The notes under the pieces are model-generated. The model saw nothing but the letters and a program-made list of their open reading frames with translations. It did not search any database and was not told where the DNA came from. From the NCBI GenBank assembly GCA_023953615.1, contig JAMLJH010000001.1:1777360-1841359 (forward strand): 64,000 bases of DNA. Reading direction: 5' to 3'. This document shows positions 43,967-53,723 of the stretch, piece after piece (the first letter of the stretch is position 1; each line of letters begins with the position of its first letter). Origin of the DNA: Verrucomicrobiia bacterium (GTDB lineage Bacteria; Verrucomicrobiota; Verrucomicrobiia; Limisphaerales; JADLHS01). Position numbers and translations under genes: made by a program.

Positions 43967-45318
43967 GTCAGTTCAGCGAGTTGTTCCTGCACCCGCCCCA
44001 CGGTCAGGGCGCGCAAACATTCCGGTGCGTCGCGCATCGGCCCCGGTTCGAGCGGCGCGGTTTCCGTCGCCGCTCGGATGACGAACACCCAAACCGGGAG
44101 GCCCAGGGTTCGGAGTTTTTCAATGAATCGTTGTCGCACTTCATCCCATGCCAGCAAAACGCAGATACAGCCACTGACCATCGGCGCGTGTCCCAGCACC
44201 AACTGCTCCAACTGCGTGAAGGTTGGCGTCCGGCACGGTTGCACCGCCGCCAGAATTTCCAACATCTGATCCGCGTGCGCCAGGCCGCGACCGGCGGTGA
44301 AACTGTACGCTGCGGCGCCGACAAACAGCAGGTCCAACAGGGATTCCTGCGTCAAAGCGGTGCAGGCGAATGAGGCCGCCACCGAGACGGCTTCCTCGAA
44401 TCCGTCGCTGTAAGGTCGCGGTGTGAACGTGTCGAGAATCAGCGCGTGCCGCACGAAAAATTCGTCCTCAAATTCCTTCACGATGGGGCGATCCACCTTG
44501 GCCCAGGAACGCCAGTGGATATGCCGCAAGGGATCGCCCTGCTGATAGTCGCGCAGCGCCACAAATTCCTCGCTTTGGCCGATGTGCGAAGCGAGCGTGA
44601 CGCCGCCTTGCTGATACTGCCGCGTACCCGGCAAAGCCACGGGTGGAATCTCATAGCGTCGCGGCAACACCAGGATGGATTGGGGCAACGCCTGTCGTTG
44701 CAAGGCGCGAAAAATTCCGAACGGATCGGCACGGCCAAGGGTGAAACCTTCAAAGCGGATCAAACCGCGCCGCAACGGATGCAATACGAAATTCAATTCC
44801 TGTTCCTGCTGCGGGTCCGTGGGCGGCACTTCACACTCGCGGAGCGTGGCATACTTGAACGGCGAGCGATAGCGCTGCCGATCGAATCGGAACGGGCGCA
44901 CATGTTTATCCTCATCCAATTTGTAGTCGCGCCACTCGGTGAAGGGCGGTCGCGGGTCCGCCAAATCCTCAATCAGCGTCAGTCCCACCTGCCGCCGCGC
45001 GGTGAGGTTCTTGATCCGGACCTGGTAGGTGAGCGGATGGCCCACCGTGGCCAGTTTGGGCAGGCGCCGTTCCACGGCGAAATGCGGTCGAAACCCCCAG
45101 CGACTGCCAAAGAGCAGCGCGCTGCCCACAACGAGCGCCAATGGCATGAACGCTTGATAACCAACCGCGTTGTCCGAATCCGTCGAGGCGACCAGCGCCA
45201 CCACCGTCGCTCCCAAAACGGCCTGGCCGACGATGGTGAACCGGCGTTTGGTCCAGTAAGTGATCCGGGTGTACGCCCGGTAACCCACATACAAAACGCG
45301 CAGGAACAGGTTCATCAT
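43963..45318 (-). CDS. DUF58-domain membrane protein
   Basis: This 451-residue protein has two hydrophobic helices near the N-terminus (VGQAVLGATVVALVAS and FMPLALVVGSALLFGS). The DUF58 signature EEFVALRDYQQGDPLRHIHWRSWAKVD sits near residues 270-296, followed by a vWA-like region (ALILDTF). It is paired with a transglutaminase-like protein through a 4-base overlap; a MoxR AAA+ gene, often the third partner, is not adjacent. A GTG at 45372 would add 18 residues; I prefer the ATG at 45318 because family members start with this basic segment. Confidence 0.83.
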   Translation of the reverse strand: MMNLFLRVLYVGYRAYTRITYWTKRRFTIVGQAVLGATVVALVASTDSDNAVGYQAFMPLALVVGSALLFGSRWGFRPHFAVERRLPKLATVGHPLTYQVRIKNLTARRQVGLTLIEDLADPRPPFTEWRDYKLDEDKHVRPFRFDRQRYRSPFKYATLRECEVPPTDPQQEQELNFVLHPLRRGLIRFEGFTLGRADPFGIFRALQRQALPQSILVLPRRYEIPPVALPGTRQYQQGGVTLASHIGQSEEFVALRDYQQGDPLRHIHWRSWAKVDRPIVKEFEDEFFVRHALILDTFTPRPYSDGFEEAVSVAASFACTALTQESLLDLLFVGAAAYSFTAGRGLAHADQMLEILAAVQPCRTPTFTQLEQLVLGHAPMVSGCICVLLAWDEVRQRFIEKLRTLGLPVWVFVIRAATETAPLEPGPMRDAPECLRALTVGRVQEQLAELT

Positions 45319-45372
45319 GTTGTTGGCCGGGATGGCTCCATTAGTTTTCCATTGCCGTGGTCGCGATTTCAC

Positions 45373-45696
45373 CCGCGCACCGTCTGCTGACCGTTTAACT
45401 GTCTAACCTTAGTTGCGTTGGTGGTCAACTGCCGGTACTCCGCTGAACCGCGCTCCGGCTGCAGCCACCAGCGGTTTTACTGCGACCGGAGAATCGGACG
45501 TAGTTTGGCGCGGCGCGCCCGGCGACCCAATCCAGACAAGACAAGCCCCCGATTTCTCTGCTAGGGTTGGCCGGTGATTGACAAAAATCCCGCTCTCGAA
45601 GCCGCGCGTTTTCGCGGTGGCAGTGAGGTCGTTTCCATCTCGGACGCGGCCCGGATGGTCCGACTGGTTGAATAAGGATCACGTTTTGATTTCACG
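45373..45696. other. Intergenic region between divergent genes
   Basis: About 320 bases separate the DUF58 gene and the MFS gene. A 33-codon frame from GTG at 45574 (VIDKNPALEAARFRGG) ends 22 bases before the MFS start; nothing supports it beyond its being open. No repeat or terminator is evident. Confidence 0.4.
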
Positions 45697-47088
45697 GTGA
45701 ATCCCCAAACTCTGGCAACCATTGGCCTGATTATCGGCATCTTCTTGGAGGCGCTGGAAGGAACGGTCGTGGCAACCGCCATGCCCGCCATCGTCAACGA
45801 CCTGGGCAGTCCGCACCTGTATGCGTTGCCTTTTTCCATCTATCTCCTGACGCAGACGGTTTCCAGTCCGTTATGGGGTCGCGTGAGTGATTCAGTCAGT
45901 CGGAAGCGGCTTTACCTGATTGGCGTGATTTTATTTTTGATCGGCTCGGGATTGAGCGGGGCGGCGCACAACATGCCGTGGTTGATCACCATGCGGGTCA
46001 TTCAGGGCTTGGGCGCGGGTTGCGTGCTTACCTTGACCTTCACGTTGATTGGCGGCATGTACGCGCTACATCAACGCGCCCGGGTGCAGGGCTACATCAG
46101 CGGGGTCTGGGGCATTGCCGGATTGCTCGGGCCGTTGACGGGCGGATTGATTGTGGATCACGTTTCCTGGCGCTGGGTGTTTTACCTGAACGTGCCGTTT
46201 GGTCTGGTGGCTCTGGTTTTGTGTGGCCTGTTTCTGCGCGAAAAAACCTCGCCCCGCCAGGCGTTCAGGCTCGATTGGCCCGGCACAATTTTTCTGATTC
46301 TGGGCGTGGGCCTGCTCGTCTGGGGGCTGGATCAAAAATTTCTTGGGATGATCATCGTCGGCGGGCCGGGCATTTTGCTCGCGCTGCCGTTTGAATTAAG
46401 ACATCCCGCGCCGCTGCTGCCGGTGCAGAGTTTGCGCAACGTAATTTCGCGAAGCTCGCTCCTGAACAACCTGCTGGCGGGGGCGGCCTATTTTGGCGCG
46501 GTGGCTTACATTCCGCTGTTCGTACAAACGGTCGCCGGCGCTCACGCCACCACTGCGGGCATTGTGCTGACGCCGATGGTGGTCGGCTGGACGGTGGCCA
46601 GCATCATTGGCGGGCGCAGTCTGCAAAAACTGGGTTTGGAGCTGATCAACAAAACCGGTTTTCTGCTGCTATCCATCGGCTTTGCGGGTTTTATCCTGTT
46701 GATCCATACCGGCATTTACGCGCTGGCGGTGACGGGATTCATCGCCGGATTTGGCATGGGGTTTGGCATGTTGACGACCTTGCTGCTGGTGCAGGATAAC
46801 GCGCCCAAGAATGAGTTGGGGGCGGCCACCGCCGCGGCGATGTACGCGCGCACCATTGGCGGCGCGTTGGGCGTCTCCCTGATTTCACTGGTGCTGACGC
46901 AGTCGGAAGGAATCAGTCCGGCGCAACTCATCCGCGAATTTCAACAAGGGTTCTTTTTGAGCTTTCTCCTGGCGGTGGCGACCTTGGTGATCAGCGTCTG
47001 GAAGATCCGTTTACCCGCTCATCAAATTGTGAAAAATCCGGCGCCGACGACGACCGATCGCGCTACCACTCGTTCGGAATCAGATTAA
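45697..47088 (+). CDS. MFS drug/proton antiporter, DHA2 (EmrB/QacA)-like
   Basis: This 463-residue multispanning protein has FLEALEGTVVATAMPAIVNDLG in helix 1, the motif-A loop GRVSDSVSRKRLYLIG, and motif C-like GIAGLLGPLTGGLIVDHVSWRWVFYLN. The R-W-V-F-x-x-N segment is typical of DHA2 exporters. A GTG start is used; AAGGA lies about 20 bases upstream, which is far. No regulator gene is next to it, so the drug or metabolite exported cannot be inferred. Confidence 0.85.
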   Translation: MNPQTLATIGLIIGIFLEALEGTVVATAMPAIVNDLGSPHLYALPFSIYLLTQTVSSPLWGRVSDSVSRKRLYLIGVILFLIGSGLSGAAHNMPWLITMRVIQGLGAGCVLTLTFTLIGGMYALHQRARVQGYISGVWGIAGLLGPLTGGLIVDHVSWRWVFYLNVPFGLVALVLCGLFLREKTSPRQAFRLDWPGTIFLILGVGLLVWGLDQKFLGMIIVGGPGILLALPFELRHPAPLLPVQSLRNVISRSSLLNNLLAGAAYFGAVAYIPLFVQTVAGAHATTAGIVLTPMVVGWTVASIIGGRSLQKLGLELINKTGFLLLSIGFAGFILLIHTGIYALAVTGFIAGFGMGFGMLTTLLLVQDNAPKNELGAATAAAMYARTIGGALGVSLISLVLTQSEGISPAQLIREFQQGFFLSFLLAVATLVISVWKIRLPAHQIVKNPAPTTTDRATTRSESD

Positions 47089-47153
47089 CGCCGGCGCCGA
47101 ATTCGCGCCGTCCCAACTCAGAGCAGTTGCGTCGGGGCGACCGGGTTGCTGGT

Positions 47154-48392
47154 TTAAGCCATGGGCGTCGGGGCCGGTTCGGCGGCGAGATTTCGACCCA
47201 GCATTTTGTGCGGCAGGATAAATTTGCGAAACAGCACGGGGGTCAGAATGGTCGTAACCACGCCCATCAAAATTAACGTGGAGAACAGTCCCTCTCCGAT
47301 CAGACCGTGTTGCAGAGCGATGCTGGCGATGACCAATTCCATCACTCCGCGGCCGTTCAAGATGATGCCCAGTCCCAACGCGTCCACATTCGAGAGGCGG
47401 ATGAGCCGTCCGCCCAGCCAGCCAGCCAGAATCTTGCTGATGAGGGAAGCGACGAGGACGATGCCGACAAACCACGGAGAACCCATTTTGGTAATGCTGA
47501 ATTCCAACCCCAGGTACGCGAAAAACACCGGCGCGAGAAATCCGGAGGTTACGGAGTTCAGCGTTTTTTCCAGTTCGGAATAGCGCGACGCCAGAAACAA
47601 ATCCTTGTTGATCAACAACGCGCCGAAGAACGCGCCAATGACGAAGTGAAAGCCCAACACTTCGCTGACCGAGGCGAACACCAGCACCAATAATACGACG
47701 ATGCCAAACAACGCATCCGCGCCGAAAATCTCCACCAAGCGTTCCGGCACGCGATGCACCGCCACGCCCTTGCGTTCGGCCCAGGCCAGCAAGCTCCCAA
47801 ACGCGGACACGAGGACGGCAAATAAAATCAACTTCCCGCCGGTGAACATCACGCCGATGACCACGTCGAGCGCGTTGCCGGCCTGCGGTAATCCCAGAAT
47901 GACTCCCAACGCCAGCAGCGCGACCAGGTCGTTCACAATGGCGGTGACGACGGAATAGCGTGCGATTTCCGAATTCAACAACCGGAAGCTGTCCAGGATG
48001 CGGATGGCAACCGGCAGCGCCGTGATGGAAACGCACAAACCGAGAAACACGGTGCGCATGACGCCGAGTTGAAATATCGCGCCAATGCCGATTCCAGCGG
48101 CCAGCGGCAACGTAAAGCCCAGTAGCGCCACCAAAAGTCCTTTCCCGGACATGGCTCGGAGCACGTCCTTGGAATTCATTTCCAGTCCGGCGGACAGTAC
48201 TACCAGGAACACCGCCAGATCGGAAATACCGCGCAGCGGGTCCGTCGCGTGAACCACATTGAACACTGCCGGCCCCAGTAAAACGCCGGCGATCATTTCG
48301 CCGACAATGGAAGGCTGTTTATATCGGGCAAACAACCCACCCATTAATCGGGCGGAAACAATCAAAACCAGCAGACTCGTCAGTAACGGCAC
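47154..48392 (-). CDS. CPA2-family cation:proton antiporter
   Basis: This 412-residue protein has about 12 hydrophobic segments and the start LLTSLLVLIVSARLMGGLF. PSIVGEMIAGVLLGP, AVFLVVLSAGLEM, SVVTAIVNDLVALLALG with the paired Asp region, and GVMELVIASIALQ are typical CPA2 (KefB/NapA-like) motifs. The usual C-terminal RCK/TrkA-N domain is missing, which is normal for NapA-like Na+/H+ exchangers. Its start lies about 150 bases from the cobalamin riboswitch on the other strand. Confidence 0.87.
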   Translation of the reverse strand: MPLLTSLLVLIVSARLMGGLFARYKQPSIVGEMIAGVLLGPAVFNVVHATDPLRGISDLAVFLVVLSAGLEMNSKDVLRAMSGKGLLVALLGFTLPLAAGIGIGAIFQLGVMRTVFLGLCVSITALPVAIRILDSFRLLNSEIARYSVVTAIVNDLVALLALGVILGLPQAGNALDVVIGVMFTGGKLILFAVLVSAFGSLLAWAERKGVAVHRVPERLVEIFGADALFGIVVLLVLVFASVSEVLGFHFVIGAFFGALLINKDLFLASRYSELEKTLNSVTSGFLAPVFFAYLGLEFSITKMGSPWFVGIVLVASLISKILAGWLGGRLIRLSNVDALGLGIILNGRGVMELVIASIALQHGLIGEGLFSTLILMGVVTTILTPVLFRKFILPHKMLGRNLAAEPAPTPMA

Positions 48393-48539
48393 GCGCAGAG
48401 ATTATCGGGACGGAAAAGAATAGCAAAAATTTTGCGTGGATCGGCCGGATGAAAAAGCGCCGCTGCCGTGGTTTTCGCTTGGCAACGCGCCGCTGCGGCC
48501 TTACAACTAAACTGTTCTTTGAAAAAGACGGACGAGTGT

Positions 48540-48705
48540 CCGTCACGTCAATCGCAGTTGAATGCAGGGAACCCCGTGCGAATCGGGGACGGTAGCGCCA
48601 CTGTAACGGATTACGAATTTCCAACAACCACTGTCCGGCGGAAACCGCTGTGGGCGGGAAGGTGGAAACGAGGTTTGACATCCGAAGTCAGGATACCGGT
48701 TTGAC
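48540..48705 (+). promoter_or_regulatory. Cobalamin (B12) riboswitch aptamer
   Basis: The conserved core can be read in order: a GTTGAATGCAGGGAA segment, the CCCCGTGCGAATCGGGG hairpin, ACGGTAGCGCCACTGTAA (the B12-box region), a variable peripheral domain, and GAAGTCAGGATACC closing near 48700. All four blocks and their spacing match the cobalamin family. It is on the strand of the three downstream secreted-protein genes, and no other gene lies between. Edges are approximate. A terminator follows, so control is probably by premature termination when B12 is abundant. Confidence 0.88.
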
Positions 48706-48801
48706 TGTGCTCGTCATGGTTGCTCGCGAGAGTGACCGACTTCTCCGCAAAGAGAAGGATGAGGCCAGCCCACCGAACTGTTTTCGGCGGGGTTCGTAGA
48801 T

Positions 48802-48841
48802 GCCTTCATTTCCGATTTGCGGGAGTTGAAGGCGTTTTTTT
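48802..48841 (+). terminator. Riboswitch expression-platform terminator
   Basis: GCCTTCA (48802-48808) pairs with TGAAGGC (48827-48833), and a run of seven T follows at 48835-48841. It lies about 100 bases after the aptamer and 110 before the first gene, where an attenuator is expected. The alternative antiterminator pairing was not resolved by eye. Confidence 0.7.
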
Positions 48842-48952
48842 GTACCGGAGTCATTCCGGGCACACGCAACTCTTTCCGCTCCCGTGCTGGTCTCCCGAAA
48901 CCGTAAACCGTTTCGTTCCGTTCGCGGAAGGAAACTTCGTAGTAAGATCAGC

Positions 48953-49591
48953 ATGAAAAAAATTGTTTCACTTATAGTCATCAACGGTTGCGTCGCCTCC
49001 GCTTTGGCCGCGCCGTATTATTTCCAAAGTGCTTCCGGCCAGAGCGCGTGGCTGGAGGTGGACGCCTGGGCCGGCAGCGGCGCCAACGAATCCATTCTGG
49101 TGGTGGACTGGAACGTTTATGGCCCCAATGCGCCGTATCAGAATCCCTCGCACGCCTTTGGGTTCCGCTGGGACGGCGTGGCCTACGAATCAGATATGCT
49201 CAACGCCTTTCATGAAGCCGGCGTGTTCACCGTTACTTCGGGCTATGGCGGCGCATTTTTGTACGACATCGTGTATAACTCCGGCATCGAGACGCTTTCG
49301 CATGCCGACGAATCAGGCAGTTGGAATCTGGCCAGCGCCGACAGTCCTTATGCGCTTTGGGGCACATGGGGCGACGGAAACGGGCTGGGCGACTGGCACC
49401 CCAATCTGGCCGGTTACGACGCGGAGTTGCTCCAGCATGGTTATCTGGCGGGTATCAATGCGATCTCTTGGTTTGGCGGCGATCCCAATGCCTACTACCT
49501 CGATGTGCCCTTCGCGGATGTCGTACCCGAACCCACGACGCTGACGCTGCTGGGACTGGCGACGGGACTGGTTTTCCGTCGTCGCAAATAA
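48953..49591 (+). CDS. PEP-CTERM surface protein, first gene of the B12-riboswitch operon
   Basis: This 212-residue protein has a signal peptide (KKIVSLIVINGCVASALAA) and a C-terminal VVPEPTTLTLLGLATGLVF-RRRK, the PEP-CTERM tripartite signal (motif, hydrophobic helix, basic end) read by exosortase. The body starts with VDAWAGSGANESILVVDWN and later FGFRWDGVAYESDML, a pattern also present in the next two genes. No catalytic or known ligand-binding motif is visible. The riboswitch upstream predicts production when cobalamin is scarce. The chosen ATG gives a clean signal peptide; a longer frame reaches 48884. Binding of corrinoids or their carriers is a hypothesis. Confidence 0.82.
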   Translation: MKKIVSLIVINGCVASALAAPYYFQSASGQSAWLEVDAWAGSGANESILVVDWNVYGPNAPYQNPSHAFGFRWDGVAYESDMLNAFHEAGVFTVTSGYGGAFLYDIVYNSGIETLSHADESGSWNLASADSPYALWGTWGDGNGLGDWHPNLAGYDAELLQHGYLAGINAISWFGGDPNAYYLDVPFADVVPEPTTLTLLGLATGLVFRRRK

Positions 49592-49621
49592 CTTTAACCC
49601 TAAATCATCGAAACAAATAAT

Positions 49622-50329
49622 ATGAAAAAAATTCAGCTAATGTCACTGGCCTGCGCCAGTTCGTTCCTCGCGTTCACCACCAGCGCGGCCACCTTCGACG
49701 ACGTGCAATTCTGGATCGGAACCGGGGCCAATCAGGCCGCGTTGGTCATTGATTGGAATGATGGCAAGGCGGCCGAATCCCTGTTGTGGGGCTATCGCTG
49801 GGACGGCGCGGCCACGGGGCTTGATATGTTCCAGGCCATCGTCGCCACGGATTCGCGCCTGTACGCGCATCTCGGCAATTATGCGTGGGGGGTCGCCGTT
49901 CTGGGGTTGGGCTTCGATCTGAACGGCAACGGCAATTTTAGCGTCACGCCTGCGCTAGGTTTCGACAGCGCCGGATTTTATTATTCCACCGAACCGGATG
50001 ATACGCGCGTCGCGACGGAAGCTGGAGATCATTACGCTGAAGCTTGGGACACCGGCTTTTGGGAATACTTCAACAAAACCACGGCGGCCGATGAATGGGC
50101 TTCCGCCAGCAGCGGCATGGCGGATCGCACGCTGACCGATGGCGTCTGGGACGGATTGAACCTTAATCTCGGTTTCGCATGGCCGGGGGCCGCGCCTAGC
50201 GAACCAGTCGCGGTCACCGCCATACCGGAGCCGACCACACTGGTGTTCGGATTGATCGGAGGCGTTTGCCTCTGGCGTCGTTGCCGGTCGCGTCGCCGGG
50301 AAATTATCTCCGACGGTCAGTGTGACTGA
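49622..50329 (+). CDS. PEP-CTERM surface protein, second gene of the B12-riboswitch operon
   Basis: This 235-residue paralogue of the gene 30 bases upstream has the signal peptide MKKIQLMSLACASSFLAFTTSAA and a C-terminal AIPEPTTLVFGLIGGVCLWRR, the PEP-CTERM signal, followed by an unusually long basic/polar tail of about 16 residues. The mature N-terminus reads VQFWIGTGANQAALVIDWND and LLWGYRWDGAATGLDMFQAI, closely resembling its neighbours, then FDLNGNGNFSVTPALGF. Same operon, same expected B12 control. Function not assigned. Confidence 0.82.
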   Translation: MKKIQLMSLACASSFLAFTTSAATFDDVQFWIGTGANQAALVIDWNDGKAAESLLWGYRWDGAATGLDMFQAIVATDSRLYAHLGNYAWGVAVLGLGFDLNGNGNFSVTPALGFDSAGFYYSTEPDDTRVATEAGDHYAEAWDTGFWEYFNKTTAADEWASASSGMADRTLTDGVWDGLNLNLGFAWPGAAPSEPVAVTAIPEPTTLVFGLIGGVCLWRRCRSRRREIISDGQCD

Positions 50330-50351
50330 CGACTGTTGACCCATCCGGGTT

Positions 50352-52616
50352 ATGTCAATGAAACCGCAATTTTCTTCCTCCGGTTGGTGGCGACGGTGGT
50401 TGAGGCGACCCGCCCTCTGGTGCGTCGTCGCGCTGTCGGCGGCTGGTCCGGCGTTTGGGCTTGCGCTGGATGACCTGCAGTTCTGGGCGGGTACCGGCAC
50501 GAACCGCGCCGCGTTGGTGATCCACTGGAGCGCGCCGGAAGTGCGCAACCACACCAGCGTACCGGGACCGATTGCGGAAAAATCCCTCGCGTGGGGTTAT
50601 CGCTGGAACGGCAGCGCGAACGCGGAAGACTTGTTCAACGCCATCCTGGCTGCGGACCAGCAACTCTTCGCCGCGGTCAGCGACGTGACTCCGTATGGGA
50701 AGACGGTGTTCGCGTTGGGATATGATCTGAACAACAATCACCGGTTCGGCTTGCGCAACGGCACGAACCTGCTTGTCGCCGCCGCGCTCACCAATGCGCC
50801 TTCCGCCTTCACCAACGGACTGGCGGGGCTGGGTCACGAAGCGGCGGACGTGTTGCAAGCGCTGGAGGGGGCTGACCTCTATTGGGGTGGCTGGTCTGGC
50901 GCGAATTGGGAACTGTGGCATGAATCCGGTCAGCAGGGTGGGTTTGATCACGCGCCGGATCGCGGGCCAAATCCTTACTGGACCCCCGACGATCCCGATC
51001 TGCCGTTTTCGGGTCATCAAGGGGAATGGGAATACGCGCAGGTGGGTCTGTCCGGCTTGATGCTGCGCGACGGCGCGTGGATTGGTTGGTCGGTCGCGGC
51101 GGGCGGTTTGGATTTTGGCGATCCCGAAAATCCGGGCACCAGCGCGTGGGGTTTGCATAAACACGCCCCAGCGTCTCCGGCAGCCGCGCCGACTAATATA
51201 AGCCCTTACGCGGTTGAAGTAGTGACTGCCCAGTCGCCGTTCGGTTCGTCGCCCTATGACGATCCGTTGGCGGTGCTGGGTGAACCAGCTTCGCTGGCGG
51301 TGAATTTTGATCCCATCATCGGCAACGCGCCGTATCACGTGAAGCTGGTCGAACCGGCGTACAATCGCGACGTGGACGGACAGAAAACCCTGGTGACGCT
51401 GCGCCGTTCATTGGTGGAGGGAGAATACGCGTACGGCGCCGTGACCATAAAATTCGATCATCCGGTTCACGACGATCCCGCCAATCCGTATGGCGTGGAT
51501 TTTCAGGTGTTCGGCAACACGTTTTACGTCGGTAGCGGCTATGTCGGCGACGCTTCCGACATGCGCACTTACAATTTGGTGGGGGGCGCGTTCGGTGAAC
51601 CGATGTTGGTGTCGGTCAGTCCCGACGGCGTGAATTGGTACACCTACACCAACGGCCCGTTCTGCGATACGCCTTTCCCGACGCACGGTTATGAATGGGA
51701 CGCTGCCCAACATGACGCCACTGGCAATGGCTGGACCGCCGCCCGCATGGATTTCACCAAACCAGTGAATCCGGCTTTGAACGAAGTACTCGGTGCGCCC
51801 GAGGTAACGCTGTCCGCGGCGGACGCCATCCAACTGTATGCCGGTTCGGGCGGCGGCACCGGATTCGATCTGGCGGAAACTGGATTTGAATCCATCCAAT
51901 ACCTCCGCGTGGAAGCGGCGGCGGGTTATTATGCCGGCGAGGTGGATGCGATTTCCGACGTGCGCCCGATGATGTTGGGCGAATCACTGACCGTCACGCC
52001 CGATAATCTCACCACGGGCACGGCGACCTTGTTCTTCCAGGACCCCGGCAACGTGGCGAACCACGCGGTGCAAATCCATTTCCACGACGTGAACCAAATT
52101 GCGCTGGTCACGGCCACGCCTTTTCAAGATTCCGTCGCGCTGGCCGCGTTGCCCAATCGTTTGGTGGAAAGCGCCGCCGTGACCGTTGCGCCGATGCTGG
52201 GTGAAAACCCGCTGAAATATGTCGCCGACCTCGCGCTTCACATCGGTTCTCGTTACGCCGCGGATGGCAGCGATCTGGACGCTTACGCCTGGGACGGAAC
52301 GAACTGGACGCGGCTGGCGTTCACGTATGATCCCGCTGCCAGAACGGTCGCGCTCGAAAGCGTCACTCGCTCGATTGCGTTCGCCGTGGTGCAAATCACC
52401 GCACCGGCTCTGACCATCAACCGGGATGAAAACGGATTTGCCTTCACGTTCACTCCAATGGTGGGCTGGACGCACACGCTCGAACGTACGACGGATTTTT
52501 CCACCTGGTCGCCTCTCGACACCGTGACGCCCGACACGGCGACCCCCATCACGCTGCGGGATGATGTGCCGCCGGCCGACCAAGCGTTTTATCGTCTGAA
52601 ACTGGGCCGACCATGA
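50352..52616 (+). CDS. Large secreted protein with the same N-terminal domain, third gene of the B12-riboswitch operon
   Basis: This 754-residue exported protein (signal [16 protein letters not shown]) has an N-terminal domain (about residues 38-270) paralogous to the two upstream proteins: [38 protein letters not shown] and [13 protein letters not shown] central region (about 282-540) includes [20 protein letters not shown] and [21 protein letters not shown], a beta-rich cell-surface module, and ends [13 protein letters not shown]. The C-terminal about 60 residues have the [12 protein letters not shown]...FYRLKL ending seen in other secreted proteins of this organism. There is no PEP-CTERM signal, so it may be released or held by its partners. 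It could be the ligand-binding member of the set; that is inference. Confidence 0.78.
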   Translation: MSMKPQFSSSGWWRRWLRRPALWCVVALSAAGPAFGLALDDLQFWAGTGTNRAALVIHWSAPEVRNHTSVPGPIAEKSLAWGYRWNGSANAEDLFNAILAADQQLFAAVSDVTPYGKTVFALGYDLNNNHRFGLRNGTNLLVAAALTNAPSAFTNGLAGLGHEAADVLQALEGADLYWGGWSGANWELWHESGQQGGFDHAPDRGPNPYWTPDDPDLPFSGHQGEWEYAQVGLSGLMLRDGAWIGWSVAAGGLDFGDPENPGTSAWGLHKHAPASPAAAPTNISPYAVEVVTAQSPFGSSPYDDPLAVLGEPASLAVNFDPIIGNAPYHVKLVEPAYNRDVDGQKTLVTLRRSLVEGEYAYGAVTIKFDHPVHDDPANPYGVDFQVFGNTFYVGSGYVGDASDMRTYNLVGGAFGEPMLVSVSPDGVNWYTYTNGPFCDTPFPTHGYEWDAAQHDATGNGWTAARMDFTKPVNPALNEVLGAPEVTLSAADAIQLYAGSGGGTGFDLAETGFESIQYLRVEAAAGYYAGEVDAISDVRPMMLGESLTVTPDNLTTGTATLFFQDPGNVANHAVQIHFHDVNQIALVTATPFQDSVALAALPNRLVESAAVTVAPMLGENPLKYVADLALHIGSRYAADGSDLDAYAWDGTNWTRLAFTYDPAARTVALESVTRSIAFAVVQITAPALTINRDENGFAFTFTPMVGWTHTLERTTDFSTWSPLDTVTPDTATPITLRDDVPPADQAFYRLKLGRP

Positions 52617-53440
52617 ACGTCCGGAGCCAGCGTCAAGGGGCAGGAGTTACGCACTATGCGTCCGCGCTTCGTGGCGCTTCGTGGCCCTTGTCACTTGTCA
52701 CCCGGCCCCGTTTCAAAGCGTTCACGCTGATTGAACTGCTCGTGGTCATCGCCATTATTGCGATCCTCGCCGCGTTGTTGCTGCCGGCGTTGAGCCAGTC
52801 GAAAGCCACGGCCAAACGGATCCATTGCCTGAGCAATCTGCATCAGGTACTCATCGCCGCGCACGTTTATGTGGATGACAACGCCGGGTCTTATCCCGTC
52901 GCGTATCAGTCCGGCACGATCAACGGCAGCGCCGCGTTGATTTGCTGGGACCTCACCACCATTGCGGGCAACCCGCCGACGGTGATTCCGGGACTGCTCT
53001 GGCAAAGTCAGGGCAACAAACAGATTCAACAATGTCCGTCATTCACCGGCGGCGCCAATTGGGTGGTGGACCCCTACACCGGCTACAACTACAACACGAG
53101 TTACATCGGCCACGGCCAACAGGAAGACATTCCTGAACCAACCAAAAGCGCGGCGGTGAAACAACCAATGAAAACCATCCTCTTTGGCGACGGTCAATAT
53201 GCCGCCGGCGCGAACAAATTCATGCGCGCGCCGTGGGCCAATCCCGGTGATGATTCCTTTCGCGGTCGCTGGGCGGGCACGCAGGGTTTCCGCCATCAAA
53301 AACGCAGCAACGCGGCTTTTGGCGACGGCCATGCCGAATCGCTGCGCGAACGGTTTGTGGAGAACGAGGACGGCGCGAAAAACGTGGCGACGGGCACAGG
53401 CTTTCTCTCCACGGACAACTCCCTTTACGATCTCGAATAG
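52613..53440 (+). CDS. Pseudopilin-like protein translationally coupled to the B12-riboswitch operon
   Basis: This 275-residue protein of the prepilin-type N-terminal cleavage family has [20 protein letters not shown] near residues 36-55, after a long basic leader, and the C-terminal [15 protein letters not shown] signature. Its ATG overlaps the preceding stop by 4 bases, so it is very probably translated from the riboswitch-controlled mRNA. Paralogues lie at 11.1 and 12.0 kb. Its presence under B12 control is unusual. The long leader suggests that an internal start may be used. Confidence 0.82.
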   Translation: MNVRSQRQGAGVTHYASALRGASWPLSLVTRPRFKAFTLIELLVVIAIIAILAALLLPALSQSKATAKRIHCLSNLHQVLIAAHVYVDDNAGSYPVAYQSGTINGSAALICWDLTTIAGNPPTVIPGLLWQSQGNKQIQQCPSFTGGANWVVDPYTGYNYNTSYIGHGQQEDIPEPTKSAAVKQPMKTILFGDGQYAAGANKFMRAPWANPGDDSFRGRWAGTQGFRHQKRSNAAFGDGHAESLRERFVENEDGAKNVATGTGFLSTDNSLYDLE

Positions 53441-53723
53441 ATCAACCCACGCCGCCAAAATGTCCAAGAAATAACTCTCTCCCGCTCCTTGCCAAGTGAG
53501 GAGCGGATCGGGGCGGGGAGTCGAACAACAACGCGATTCTCTGCTGACACTCAAGAAATTTTATCACCCTTTGCGTACATGGCGCTGGAAGATGACATTC
53601 ATGAACCGGAGTTGGACAGTCCGGGTGCGAGAATATCTTTTCAGCAGTGATGTGCAGTCCGGCCCGCCTGCGTGGCTTTCAAATTGCTGACTACTTCAAG
53701 GTTCTACCATACCGCCGCTGCTT

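Noticed and set aside
45574..45675. 33-codon frame upstream of the MFS gene
   Set aside because: No similarity, weak start context, and could arise by chance.
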